A program made the position numbers and the translations under genes. This document shows positions 43,941 through 53,350 of a stretch of 64,000 nucleotides of DNA, one piece after another. The DNA is taken from NCBI GenBank assembly GCA_942493055.1, contig OW818680.1, positions 5,332,001 through 5,396,000 of the forward strand, read 5' to 3'. The stretch is from CAIZQW01 sp942493055. Lineage in GTDB: Bacteria > Verrucomicrobiota > Kiritimatiellia > RFP12 > UBA1067. The notes below the pieces were generated by a model, which saw nothing but the letters and a program-made list of their open reading frames with translations, was not told the DNA's origin and did no database searches. Each line of letters starts with the position of its first letter. The first letter of the stretch is position 1.

Positions 43941-45599
43941 ATGCAGCATGTGAGTCGACGCGATTTTATGGCACAGGCGGCAGGCACGGGAGTCCTGCTG
44001 GAATGCGGACAACTCTCCTTCGGGGCCGAAGCGCCAATGCGGAAGGCTCCCTTCAAAGTCCTGTTCAGCAACGACACAACCCACATCGAGAGCTGTCCCG
44101 GCCCGATCAAGAAGCGCGGAGAGCCCTTTACACAGGCGCATCTGCGCGCCTCGGTCGTTGAGACGGCCAACAAGGGCATCGACGTGCATCTGCTCCAGCC
44201 GGGCCTCGGCTGGGTGCCGTGGTGGCGGAGCGAGATCGTTCCGATGAAGCAACATGTGGAGTGGCTGCGGAGCCAAGGCAACAAGCCCAATGTCTTCGAA
44301 ACGTACGTACTCAACGGCGGGGACATGGTGCGCGACTTTATCGATGCGTGTCGCAGTTGCGGCGAGACGCCCTTTATCTCGCTCCGCCTGAACGACGCCC
44401 ACCACATCTATCGCGGTGCAAAGGCAAAGCCCGAGGAGCGTGAGAAGGCGCTGGCGGAGTTCCAGTTTTTTGCCGACCACCCCGACTGCCGCATCGGACC
44501 TGACGTCGATGGCGACGAACGCATGCAGCACATGCTCGACTGGGGACGGACAGAGGTGCGCGACTACAAGCTGAGGCTGATCGAGGAACTTTGCAGCAAT
44601 TATGATTTCGAAGGCATGGAACTCGATTTCATGCGGCACTGGATATTCTTCAACCTCAAGCGCACCACGGCCGAACAGCGCCGGGCGATCCAGCTCGCCT
44701 TTGTGCAACGCGTGCGCGGGCTGCTGGACCGCACCTCGAAACCTGGACAGCACCGCTGGCTCTGCGTCCGCGTACCGTCGTATCCTGAAACCTACGATGC
44801 GATGGGCATTGACCTGTCCGCCTTTGCCCAGGCGGGCGTCGACATGGTGAACGCGAGCAGCCACTACTTCACAGACTGCCAGTTGGAGATCGCCGCCCTG
44901 CGCCGCCTGCTCCCTGCGTCCGTCGCGCTCTACGCGGAAGTCCAATACGTCTCCGCCATGGCCCAGCGCTTCCCTGATCCCAGCGGCAAGAACAACATCA
45001 ACGCCAACCGTCGCACCACGCCTGAGCAGTTCAACACCGTCGCGCACCAGGCCTATGCGCAGGGCGCGGACGGGGTGAGCGCCTTCAACTTCCAGTATTA
45101 CCGCGGCACCTATAATCCAACCGACGTCTACGGCACGCCTGCTGAGCCGCCCTACGACGTATTTAAGAGGCTGGGCGATCCGGCATGGCTGGCGCAACAG
45201 CCGCAGCATTATTTCATCGGGCAGGGGCAGGGGCATCCCAAGAAGTCCGGACGTCCCTTTCAGGAGATCGTCAATCCAGGCACCCCCGTGACGCAGACGC
45301 TCTACCTGGCCCCGCCCGCAGGCGGCTGGCGCGGGGCGGGTCGACTGCGCATCCAAGCTCGCCTAGCGCTGGGCAACAGCCGCTGGACAGCCTCAGTCAA
45401 CGGCACTGCGCTCGAGTCCACTGCTGACGTTTCTGAGCCGTACGCCAACCCATACCCCGTCGGACTCGGTAAGCCCGAAGACTTTCGCGCCTGGATTGTT
45501 CCTGCCGCGCTTCTCAAGGCGGGTGTGAACCAGATCGCCATCACCCTTGTGGAGGGAAAGCCGACCTCCATCACCTACCTTGACCTGGCAATATTTTGA
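43941..45599 (+). CDS. Tat-exported TIM-barrel-like protein of unknown function
   Basis: 552 residues. It begins MQHVSRRDFMAQAAG, a clear twin-arginine signal. The middle looks like a glycosidase-type barrel (HLLQPGLGWVPWW, NYDFEGMELDFMRHW, GVDMVNASSHYF, GADGVSAFNFQYY), and the C-terminus is a small beta domain of the kind that ends glycan-active enzymes. The acidic ELDF strand end could supply catalytic residues. I do not recognise a named family. It starts 8 nt after the GH43-esterase stop, so they form an operon and may act on the same glycan. Confidence 0.65.
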   Translation: MQHVSRRDFMAQAAGTGVLLECGQLSFGAEAPMRKAPFKVLFSNDTTHIESCPGPIKKRGEPFTQAHLRASVVETANKGIDVHLLQPGLGWVPWWRSEIVPMKQHVEWLRSQGNKPNVFETYVLNGGDMVRDFIDACRSCGETPFISLRLNDAHHIYRGAKAKPEEREKALAEFQFFADHPDCRIGPDVDGDERMQHMLDWGRTEVRDYKLRLIEELCSNYDFEGMELDFMRHWIFFNLKRTTAEQRRAIQLAFVQRVRGLLDRTSKPGQHRWLCVRVPSYPETYDAMGIDLSAFAQAGVDMVNASSHYFTDCQLEIAALRRLLPASVALYAEVQYVSAMAQRFPDPSGKNNINANRRTTPEQFNTVAHQAYAQGADGVSAFNFQYYRGTYNPTDVYGTPAEPPYDVFKRLGDPAWLAQQPQHYFIGQGQGHPKKSGRPFQEIVNPGTPVTQTLYLAPPAGGWRGAGRLRIQARLALGNSRWTASVNGTALESTADVSEPYANPYPVGLGKPEDFRAWIVPAALLKAGVNQIAITLVEGKPTSITYLDLAIF

Positions 45600-45933
45600 C
45601 AGGATGAACAGGGTTTACAGGATTGATTGTTGTTGTCTTCAATGCCATCCCGCAAATCTAAAATCAAAATTCCCACTTGCCCATCACATCTCCAAGCGAG
45701 TATAATCCAAAGCATGATTAACGGAGTTATGCAGATACGAAAGATGTCCACATGCGCTTTCTCTGAAAGCGATGTTACTCCATGGAGAAGAAGGTGCTTC
45801 ATAAAAGGGTATGATGCAGAACACGAATAGCAAATGGGAAACGACCCTGTACCTTTTGATATCCATATTAATCAGTGCTTACAGGGTTGATCTGGTGATC
45901 GGCTCAAATTTATCCGGACAGTAGTGAAATTGT
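45600..45933. other. Intergenic region with an orphan promoter and tiny ORF
   Basis: Mostly AT-rich non-coding sequence. A promoter-like TTGCCC-18-TATAAT (45677-45706) is followed after 7 nt by ATG 45714, which opens a 38-codon frame (MINGVMQIRK...) ending at 45830. No family recognised, and no similarity claimed. It may be a small leaderless gene, a gene remnant or chance. Confidence 0.35.
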
Positions 45934-46548
45934 ATGTATGATATAACTGGATTGACAGTGGCGTATTCTGTTGGATTCATAATTTTTGGGTGTATTCTTC
46001 TTTATGCCCAAGACGAAATCCGCCAATTGTATTTGCTGAAAGAAAAATGGCCAATACGCCTTTGCGGTGCATCATTAATGATTCTTGGAATCTTGTTTTT
46101 AGGCGATATAGTGCTAGGGCCTTCTAGGAGTGAGCGTGCAGCGATCATTAGGAATGCGTTTGACATTTCTCCTGACGAAGTGCAATCAGTCGTGATCACT
46201 CTTCAGAAATCAAAGCCCTGGGGTAACACAAGCTATGAAGAAACAGCATTGACGAATGCCTGTCAAATTGTGGATTTTTGCGCTGCTCTGGCAGATCGAA
46301 GGGAGGTTAGGTTAGACCATCCACAAACGGATTGGGCATGCGATGTTCAGATAAACGCAACTGGAGTAACCAACATATTCAGGATTCATGTTCTTAGTAC
46401 AGGTGGTGCTTTAATTAATCTTGAAACACAGGGGTGGCGAAATTATGGTAACTATCTTTCAGTAAAGATGCATGATTTATTGAACCATATAGTTCTCGGA
46501 ATCAAAGTTAGCAATGGAAATGAAGGGCTAAGGGAAAAAGCAAAGTAA
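45934..46548 (+). CDS. Hypothetical two-span membrane protein
   Basis: 204 residues, no family recognised. Two hydrophobic segments (about 9-28 and 42-61) are followed by a soluble part of about 140 residues with DEVQSVVITLQ and TDWACDVQINATG. Base composition and codon use are clearly more AT-rich than the flanking catabolic genes, suggesting acquisition from elsewhere. There is no obvious Shine-Dalgarno site before ATG 45934. Confidence 0.6.
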   Translation: MYDITGLTVAYSVGFIIFGCILLYAQDEIRQLYLLKEKWPIRLCGASLMILGILFLGDIVLGPSRSERAAIIRNAFDISPDEVQSVVITLQKSKPWGNTSYEETALTNACQIVDFCAALADRREVRLDHPQTDWACDVQINATGVTNIFRIHVLSTGGALINLETQGWRNYGNYLSVKMHDLLNHIVLGIKVSNGNEGLREKAK

Positions 46549-46618
46549 AGGGGCCGATACTTGACATTCGGCAAATCGAGCAACTAATTTACGTTTTATT
46601 CGAAAGGATTAGAGTTTT

Positions 46619-47083
46619 ATGAAAAGCAAATGGTTTTGGATGCTTGGATTATTATGCATGTTTCTTCTTGGAATTCTAGCGTATAGATCAATGAGTCAGA
46701 TTAACGACTCCCTTGATGCCTATTATCGTATCCATGAACTTATGAATAGTCTTACATTGTGCGAAAAGCGTGTTGAACCCGAGAAATTGGAGGCAATTAG
46801 GCAAGGAGCATTTAAATTGCGCATCAATAGTAAGATAGACGCAAAAAACTTTTCTAATTTGCTCCAAATTGAAAACAAAGATGAACTGTATCGAGATTCA
46901 CTTACGCGAGATTTTAATGTTACACCGGACAAAATCGACATATACAACGACATGGTATTGATCCGCTTTGTTATTCGTTCGGAGCCTTTTCGATTGGTGA
47001 CGCCTTCAGTATATGAGTTGAAACTTTTCAGCTACCAGCAATATGCGGTGGAAGGATTAATTTGCTTCAGTCGCAAAGAGTAG
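46619..47083 (+). CDS. Hypothetical signal-anchored protein
   Basis: 154 residues. A short basic start and hydrophobic run (WFWMLGLLCMFLLGILAY) make a signal anchor; the rest is soluble with a charged helix (EPEKLEAIRQGAF) and a beta-rich end. AAAGGA lies upstream of ATG 46619. As AT-rich as its neighbour at 45934, with which it was probably acquired. No function can be assigned. Confidence 0.6.
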   Translation: MKSKWFWMLGLLCMFLLGILAYRSMSQINDSLDAYYRIHELMNSLTLCEKRVEPEKLEAIRQGAFKLRINSKIDAKNFSNLLQIENKDELYRDSLTRDFNVTPDKIDIYNDMVLIRFVIRSEPFRLVTPSVYELKLFSYQQYAVEGLICFSRKE

Positions 47084-47210
47084 ACGTGTTTAGATGAATT
47101 GTAATTTGCCATTACTCAAATGGAACAAATGCAAGTTGATCCTGATGCGACAGGGGGGAGGAGTCAGAGAGCCGTCATCAGTGCCGACGTCGTTGGTGTT
47201 CCCAGGGGAT

Positions 47211-47332
47211 AAGGTGGCGGAGCCGTCTCGGCTCCGGCGGGCAAGATGCCCGCGCTCCTTTCTGGGCAGCAATAGAAGGGAGCGTGGGCGTCCCGCCCGC
47301 ATGAAAAAAGAGCGTCAATTCCCTGCCACCTT
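47211..47332. repeat. BIME-like REP pair inside an inverted-repeat frame
   Basis: Outer arms AAGGTGGC (47211-47218) and GCCACCTT (47325-47332). Inside: hairpin GGAGCCG-TCT-CGGCTCC (47219-47235), hairpin GCGGGCA-AGA-TGCCCGC continuing GCTCC (47237-47258), and an inverted second copy (47279-47300) reading on the minus strand GCGGGCGGGACGCCCACGCT. The two inner units share the pattern GCGGGC-N6-CCC-N2-GCTCC head to head. The remaining sequence of 47084-47590 shows no supported gene. The transposase gene downstream suggests these are its REP substrates. Confidence 0.7.
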
Positions 47333-47590
47333 GCTGCGCCTCTGGCAAAAGCGGTGTCACGTAGAATACTGCTTGCCACCGCGCTCCAAATCCACCATTC
47401 GATCATTCCAGCCTTCCATTCCAGTAGCGGTCTTGTGAAATGCCGAGTTCGCTGAAGAGTGCATCGACATCCTTGTTGATGCCCAAATAGCATTTGCCTC
47501 AGGCCTAATGCTCTGCTAAATTAATGGCACGTCGTGTCGGACGATGGGTCTCGTTGACGCGATGTTATTATATCAATGAAGGAATCGACT

Positions 47591-48514
47591 ATGTTGGATC
47601 ACGCTGATTATGTGGAGGGCCGGGCTTCGAGTGTGTCGCAGAAGCTGCGCATGGCGAGGAAGGATTATACGCGTGAAGGGTGGTATTTTGTGACCTTGTG
47701 CGCGGATATGCATCGTCCCGTGTTTGGGGCGGTCGGCCTAGATGAGCAGGGAGAGGCTGAAATGCGATGCAATTCCTTGGGCCAGCTCGTGGAACAGTGC
47801 TGGCTTGAGATTCCCTCGCATTATCCTCAGGTGCAATTGGGTGCCTTCCAGGTCATGCCAGACCATTTCCATGGGCTAGTCCAATTGGCCAGAGGCAATC
47901 GCAAGCCGTTGGGTGAAATCATGAATATATTTAAAGGCGCGGTCACGCGCCAATGGCGGCGCACCGTGCCGGTTGCCTCCCGCTATAGCGGGAAAGAACA
48001 TGCCTCTATCTGGCAACCCAATTATTATGATGTAATCTGTTTTGAGGAGCAGGAGCTGGCCATCAAGGAGGCGTATATCAAGGCCAATCCGCAGCGCTTG
48101 GCCTTGAAGCGCATTCCGAGGGGCACGATTAAAATGAGCAGGTATCTGGGGAATCAGGAGCTTTTAAAAGCTTCGTCTAAACGTGCGCTGCGCATCTCAC
48201 GCAAGGCGACGGAGGAAGAGGTGGCTCAGGCGAAATGGTTTTTTGCTGAAACATGGGAGGGTGTGATTGTGAGCACCTTTTTCTCGCCCGGCGAACGCGC
48301 TGTATTGGATGAAGTGCTCACGCATAAAAAATGTCGCATCATCTGGATCATGCCAAGGGGCATGCCCGAGCAAATACCTGTGAAGTGGGGCAGCGCCTTG
48401 CTGGAACAGCGCGCGCTCTGGCTTTCCGCCTATCCGGATGAACTGGCGGACGCCACGCGGGCGACGTGCATCGCGTGCAATGCATGGGCCAAGCGGTTGG
48501 AGCTGAGGCAATGA
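47591..48514 (+). CDS. REP-associated tyrosine transposase (RAYT), Y1/HUH type
   Basis: 307 residues. The HUH motif is in VMPDHFHGLV, and the candidate nucleophile Tyr is in WQPNYYDVICFEEQEL. WYFVTLCADMHRPVFG matches the IS200-like/RAYT beginning. A C-terminal extension of about 120 residues (from SRYLGN onward) is uncommon in the shortest family members and has no domain I recognise. AAGGA precedes ATG 47591 by 7 nt. RAYTs act on REP palindromes; a REP pair lies about 260 nt upstream. No terminal repeats typical of an autonomous insertion sequence are seen. Confidence 0.85.
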   Translation: MLDHADYVEGRASSVSQKLRMARKDYTREGWYFVTLCADMHRPVFGAVGLDEQGEAEMRCNSLGQLVEQCWLEIPSHYPQVQLGAFQVMPDHFHGLVQLARGNRKPLGEIMNIFKGAVTRQWRRTVPVASRYSGKEHASIWQPNYYDVICFEEQELAIKEAYIKANPQRLALKRIPRGTIKMSRYLGNQELLKASSKRALRISRKATEEEVAQAKWFFAETWEGVIVSTFFSPGERAVLDEVLTHKKCRIIWIMPRGMPEQIPVKWGSALLEQRALWLSAYPDELADATRATCIACNAWAKRLELRQ

Positions 48515-48667
48515 TTGAAGAGGTCAAGGGATCATAAATTTTCATTAAAGTGCGCTGATAAAGCCGCTGATGTAGCGTTTGGGAAATTATTTTGTTAACA
48601 TTTGAGCAATACGTGCGGTATACAGTACATGAAACAGGAACACGAAAGCGAAAAGAGGCTCAGAAGA

Positions 48668-51646
48668 ATGAAAAAAATTAAAATAGGGATTGGTGCCTGT
48701 GCCGTCCTGCTGGCGGGCCTTCTGAATCAGGCCTGTGCGGCTGAAACAGTACTGGCGGATTATTTCGATGTCCAAACTCAAAGCGGACCGGGCACAGAGG
48801 TCTGCGGACGGATCAATCTGTTAGCCAACAAAGACGCGCATCACGAGCGTATTCCGGCAAGCTATCAGTTTGAATTGGTTGCTGATCCCTCCGGTCTGTT
48901 TGTCCTCGAAAATCAGCGCGACTCCGAGAGCCGTCTGTTCGGTGCGCTGAAGGTTGCACCGGGCCGCTCGCTTCCTGTTGCTCCGACGAACTATACACTG
49001 GCCGTGGTGTTGCGCAATGAGGGTGTGATATTAGTCAAAACAACTATCACTGTTCATCTGGTTGCTCAGACAACACAAGCCAAGGTGACGGCTGCTCTCG
49101 ATCCGTTGGCGCGGGATCAAGCTCGCTTCTACGGACGCCGCCGCTATCCGGATCAGCAGGTGGCTACGCTCATTGAAACGCTTGAAAAAAACAGAGGCGG
49201 GTTTGACGATCTCGGATTCTATGGAAAGGATGTTTTGAGTTATCAGCATTCGGATGGGAAGCTTGGCCTTGAATGGGAGGAAGCCTCGAATCGCATCGGC
49301 GGGCTCGGCTATGCTTACCGCACGTCAAAGACGTATGGTCCGGGTGGTGATACAGTTGCTCGTCAGCGGCTGAAGCGTGCGCTTTATCTGGCGATTGTCG
49401 GTTATGCCAGCAGGGTTCCTATTGCCGGAGAGGATCTGATCGTCAACAACAAGCCCATCTCCCGCGCCTATGGGGACGGGTTTAATATGCTGGGGGGCAA
49501 GCTGGATATCGTCGCATACAATTACATCTCGCATCCCTGGCGCTTCTATGATGCGTTATCCGGTCCGGCGATCTGGCTGATGCCTGACCTCATGGCGGAT
49601 ATCCGGCAGGGCGATGCGCAGGCGAAACAGGTGCACGAACAGATGATCCGCATTTTCCAGTTGGCCTTCAGCAACCCTCCTAACTATCAGGAGACGGCTG
49701 ACGAAGGTGCGCGATGGGGCAACCTGAATGATCCGCACCATTCCGAAGGGGCGTATTCCGATGCCAATCTTGGGCATCGTTTGCGCACGTGGATGTGTTT
49801 GCTGGGTATCTGGGCGGATTATAATAGGCCCATCACCTACATTCCGAACTGGTATGCCGGCTTCTATGCTGCGCAAGGCCATGCAGATTTCCAGTTCATG
49901 CCGGGGTGGACGCCGCATGGCGTGTTGCAGGATCTGGCCTTCTGGGTGACACACTTCCATCGGCCGGCCCACCAGTTTTTGCAATCCGGGTTTCAGCCGG
50001 ATGGAACAGTCTCGCATCATCTGCCCGGCTCCTCTGATATTGCGATGCACGCGTATGGCTATGGCTGGCTGACTGAAGTATTGGACGGCTACATGTTACT
50101 CAAAGACGCACCTGTCGATCTCGGCAGCTCCGGATATCAGTTCATTGCGGACCGTCTGCTCTACACTTACGACAAGATGATTTATAATGGCGCGATGGAT
50201 TTCACGGTTTGCGGGCGGAGCTATTTCAGCAGCATGAAGAAATTCGTGACAACCCTTTCAGGGGACGTCACACAATTGCTGAACGTCAAACAGCCCAGCA
50301 CGGTTATCACCAACGAAGCAGCATTGAAAGTCTGGAACGACTCACTCCTCAATCATACGCATCAGCAGTCGGGCAACACGCCGTTCTGGGTTGGCCAGTT
50401 CATGGTCCACCGTCGGGGTGCGAATGGAGAAAAGCCTTTCTATTGCTCGGTCAAGATGGAAAATGACCGGACGAACGGCGCCGAAGAGTTTGAAAAGGTT
50501 CCGAAGGCGTATCATGCGGGCAGTGGCATTCTGCAAGTCAAAGTACGGGGTGACGAATATGAGGAGACCCGTAGCAACTGGGACTGGCACGCCCTCTCTG
50601 GTCTGACGGAGGAGTGGCGCACAGACCCGATTGGCGGCAAGGAGCAGATCGCCTTCGGCGGCAGCCCCTTCGCTGGCATGGCCTCTGATGGACGGGTCGG
50701 TTTTGCTGCGATGGAATATCGGGCGCAACCCAAACAATACGCCTCGGCCAGAGCGGATAAGGCGTTTTTCTTTACCGAAACGGAGACCGTGGCACTTGGA
50801 TGTAACATTGCGCGTGTCAATCCCGGGCAAGGTAAGGAGATCATCACGACCCTTGATCAGACGCTCTGGGTGGGCGATGTCACTTATTCGATGGATGGTG
50901 CCCAGCCAGTCCAGATCAAGCAGGGGGACTCCGTTGATCTGAGGCTGCAACCGACCCGTGCGAGTTGGCTTCATCAGGGGCAGGTGGGTTATGTGATTAT
51001 TCCGCAAGGCTGCCAGCCGCTCGTGATCCGTGGCGGCAAGGCCGTGCAGATTACAGACCCAAAAGAGGTCACAGGCAAGGCGGTCATTCATTTTGCACTG
51101 GGACACGGAACAGATCCTGTTTCAAGTGAGCTGACCCGCTATGCCTACATCATCGTTCCCAACAAGACAGCGGCAGAGATGCCGGCGACTCTGGAGGATG
51201 TTTTAAAACGCATTGCCATTATCGCCAACACCAGCAGTGTCCAAGGCATTGCGGAACAGAAGCTGGGGCTGATCCAGGTGGCTTTCCACAAAGCGGATGC
51301 GATCACCTTGCCAAGCGGACTTCAACTCTCTGCGGATCGACCGGCTCTGTTACAGCTTCGTCCTGAAGGAAGCGCATGGTCGTTCTGCGCCACTGATCCG
51401 TTGCATGATAAAGATGCGAAAGAACTCACGGTTAAGCTTAACCGTCCGCTGCTGAGAACAGGCATTTATCCCTATCAACTCGGGGGCATCTATCCGCGTC
51501 CTGGCGAATCAATTAATGTCGAGCCGGATGGACAGGGGATCGCCGTGAAGGTCCAGTTGCCGGATATGACCAACGATGCCGAATACAACTATCAAGCTCC
51601 GCTATATGCGGGTATGCCGATTACTGTGAAAGTCTTGCCTAAATAG
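48668..51646 (+). CDS. Polysaccharide lyase family 8-like protein (chondroitin/hyaluronate lyase type)
   Basis: 992 residues. Signal peptide (IGIGACAVLLAGLLNQACA), N-terminal beta domain, then an alpha/alpha toroid with PL8-type signatures: GVLQDLAFWVTHFHRPAHQF and DGTVSHHLPG around residue 450 (catalytic His region), then YGYGWLTEVLDG. The central supersandwich contains NWDWHALSGLTEEW near 637, the counterpart of the family's WxxxPGxT segment. A C-terminal beta domain ends the protein. PL8 enzymes cleave uronic-acid polymers by beta-elimination in the periplasm or outside the cell. ATG 48668 begins the signal peptide; earlier in-frame starts (48602, 48629) add a hydrophilic extension. Confidence 0.8.
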   Translation: MKKIKIGIGACAVLLAGLLNQACAAETVLADYFDVQTQSGPGTEVCGRINLLANKDAHHERIPASYQFELVADPSGLFVLENQRDSESRLFGALKVAPGRSLPVAPTNYTLAVVLRNEGVILVKTTITVHLVAQTTQAKVTAALDPLARDQARFYGRRRYPDQQVATLIETLEKNRGGFDDLGFYGKDVLSYQHSDGKLGLEWEEASNRIGGLGYAYRTSKTYGPGGDTVARQRLKRALYLAIVGYASRVPIAGEDLIVNNKPISRAYGDGFNMLGGKLDIVAYNYISHPWRFYDALSGPAIWLMPDLMADIRQGDAQAKQVHEQMIRIFQLAFSNPPNYQETADEGARWGNLNDPHHSEGAYSDANLGHRLRTWMCLLGIWADYNRPITYIPNWYAGFYAAQGHADFQFMPGWTPHGVLQDLAFWVTHFHRPAHQFLQSGFQPDGTVSHHLPGSSDIAMHAYGYGWLTEVLDGYMLLKDAPVDLGSSGYQFIADRLLYTYDKMIYNGAMDFTVCGRSYFSSMKKFVTTLSGDVTQLLNVKQPSTVITNEAALKVWNDSLLNHTHQQSGNTPFWVGQFMVHRRGANGEKPFYCSVKMENDRTNGAEEFEKVPKAYHAGSGILQVKVRGDEYEETRSNWDWHALSGLTEEWRTDPIGGKEQIAFGGSPFAGMASDGRVGFAAMEYRAQPKQYASARADKAFFFTETETVALGCNIARVNPGQGKEIITTLDQTLWVGDVTYSMDGAQPVQIKQGDSVDLRLQPTRASWLHQGQVGYVIIPQGCQPLVIRGGKAVQITDPKEVTGKAVIHFALGHGTDPVSSELTRYAYIIVPNKTAAEMPATLEDVLKRIAIIANTSSVQGIAEQKLGLIQVAFHKADAITLPSGLQLSADRPALLQLRPEGSAWSFCATDPLHDKDAKELTVKLNRPLLRTGIYPYQLGGIYPRPGESINVEPDGQGIAVKVQLPDMTNDAEYNYQAPLYAGMPITVKVLPK

Positions 51647-51753
51647 TGTAAGAATTAAACTGTTTCGTGTAATGACAGTTCGTGCCTGTTGTGATACCTT
51701 AAAAAAAGTTAAGAATAACAGCTGTCGAACATGACGAAAGGAAGGACTTGAGC

Positions 51754-53307
51754 ATGAACATGAGAAAACATACATCCCGCACCATGGGCGCACTCATTTT
51801 AGCACTGCTAGCTTTAAGGCTTGCTGCAGAATCAACAACGGGAGTTCCGCTGTCAGCACCAACAGCATCCACCATCGCGAAACCGCTGCCTGAATTGCAA
51901 CGCGATCTAGTCAACCTGCGTTTCGGCATGTTCATCTGCGCCAGCCCGGTGACCTACCTCGATCTTCCCGACCACTTTCAGCCGGATCACGCGCCGCCAC
52001 GGCAGGGCAAGGATGAGATTGCGGGGACGGCCGACGACCTTACCCCAACGCTTTTTAATCCGGCAAAGCTGGACTGCGGTCAGTGGGCGGAGGCCGCCAA
52101 GAGTGCGGGGATGACGACGGCTGTCCTGCTGACGAAGCATCACGATGGATTCTGTCTGTGGCCGAGCCGCTACTCGACCTACACCGTCGCGCAGGGGTGC
52201 AAACGGGACGTGGTGCGAGAGTTTGTGGATGCGTTTCGGCAGCGCGGTCTCGCGGTCGGACTCTATTACTCAATCCGTGACCGCACGGAGCGTATTGCGA
52301 CCGATGCCGCGCATGGCGGAGTATCACCCGAGAAAATCCAGCTTATCAAGAACCAGCTCACCGAACTGCTCACCCAGTACGGCGAGATCCGTTATATCAT
52401 GTTCGATGCTTGGGGGAACAACTGGCACGAAAGCCCGTCGTTTTGGGATATCCCTTATGCGGAGATCCACGGCCACATCAAGTCGATTCAACCCAATTGC
52501 CTCGTTCTGAATCACTCGCGTATACGGACTGTCAGCGATGTGCCGCAAATCGAATTGCGCGCTGGGATGGCCTTGCCCAGCGGCGCCGATTGGGCTACCG
52601 CAGGGGGCGATACGCTCCAGAGCGCCTGGTTCTGGCAAACGAGTTACCCGACGAACGAACTCCGTTCCGTGGATTGGGTTGTCAACCAGAAGCTGCGGCC
52701 TTTCAACCAACGCAATGTGCTATTCTTCCTGAACTGCGCGCCGAATCGCGATGGCTTGATGGATGACAATGTCCTCGCCCGCCTGAAGGAGATCGGTAAA
52801 ACCTGGACACCTCCGCCGCCGTTGCAAAGCATCCCCGACTCATGGAAGAACTGGCCTGTGCCCTCATCTGTGCAGCTCTTCAAGGGCAAGAACATCGCCC
52901 AAGGCAAGCCCGTGCGCTTTGCGACGAATCAAACAGTCAAGTCAGGAAACAGCGTGGTGGATGGCAATCCAAACACATCGGTTGATCTGGCCGGCAAAGT
53001 TGCCTGGATGGAAATTGATCTGGGAGAAATCCAGCCACTGGAAGGGCTCCATATTTGGAACCGGTTCCCGGCGAAGAATGTCATTCTTGAGCAAGGTTAT
53101 ATTTTTGTTTCCGACCAACCCTTTCAGTCGGATGCCCCGGCAACCCTTCAGCATCAGGCTGGCGTCAAAGCCTTCGCCATCACCGAACCGCCCGGATATC
53201 CCACCCCTTATCCCATTCATGCCTCTGGCCGATATGTTCGTGTTGTTTCTACAACTGGAACACCTGTTGGTATCGGCGAGGTGGAAGTCTTTGCCAAAAC
53301 GAAATAG
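51754..53307 (+). CDS. Alpha-L-fucosidase (GH29) with C-terminal F5/8-type domain
   Basis: 517 residues, exported. The GH29 barrel shows WAEAAKSAGMTTAVLLTKHHDGFCLW and the nucleophile strand IRYIMFDAWG (Asp218). The C-terminal ~150 residues (NIAQGKPVRF, VVDGNPNTSVDL, WMEIDLGEIQPLEGL) form a discoidin/CBM32-like carbohydrate-binding module. It removes alpha-L-fucose from glycans. AGGAAGG lies 8 nt before ATG 51754. It is between two lyase genes, which suggests a fucosylated uronic-acid polysaccharide as target. Confidence 0.92.
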   Translation: MNMRKHTSRTMGALILALLALRLAAESTTGVPLSAPTASTIAKPLPELQRDLVNLRFGMFICASPVTYLDLPDHFQPDHAPPRQGKDEIAGTADDLTPTLFNPAKLDCGQWAEAAKSAGMTTAVLLTKHHDGFCLWPSRYSTYTVAQGCKRDVVREFVDAFRQRGLAVGLYYSIRDRTERIATDAAHGGVSPEKIQLIKNQLTELLTQYGEIRYIMFDAWGNNWHESPSFWDIPYAEIHGHIKSIQPNCLVLNHSRIRTVSDVPQIELRAGMALPSGADWATAGGDTLQSAWFWQTSYPTNELRSVDWVVNQKLRPFNQRNVLFFLNCAPNRDGLMDDNVLARLKEIGKTWTPPPPLQSIPDSWKNWPVPSSVQLFKGKNIAQGKPVRFATNQTVKSGNSVVDGNPNTSVDLAGKVAWMEIDLGEIQPLEGLHIWNRFPAKNVILEQGYIFVSDQPFQSDAPATLQHQAGVKAFAITEPPGYPTPYPIHASGRYVRVVSTTGTPVGIGEVEVFAKTK

Positions 53308-53350
53308 ACCATGTCACGTTGTGAATTGAGAAAAAGGAAAGAGGGTGTAG

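Noticed and set aside
43935..45356. 473-codon minus-strand open frame
   Set aside because: Antisense to the Tat-exported protein, no recognisable domain, no ribosome site.
47094..47493. Short frames on both strands across the REP region
   Set aside because: They read through palindromic repeats and show no conserved protein character.
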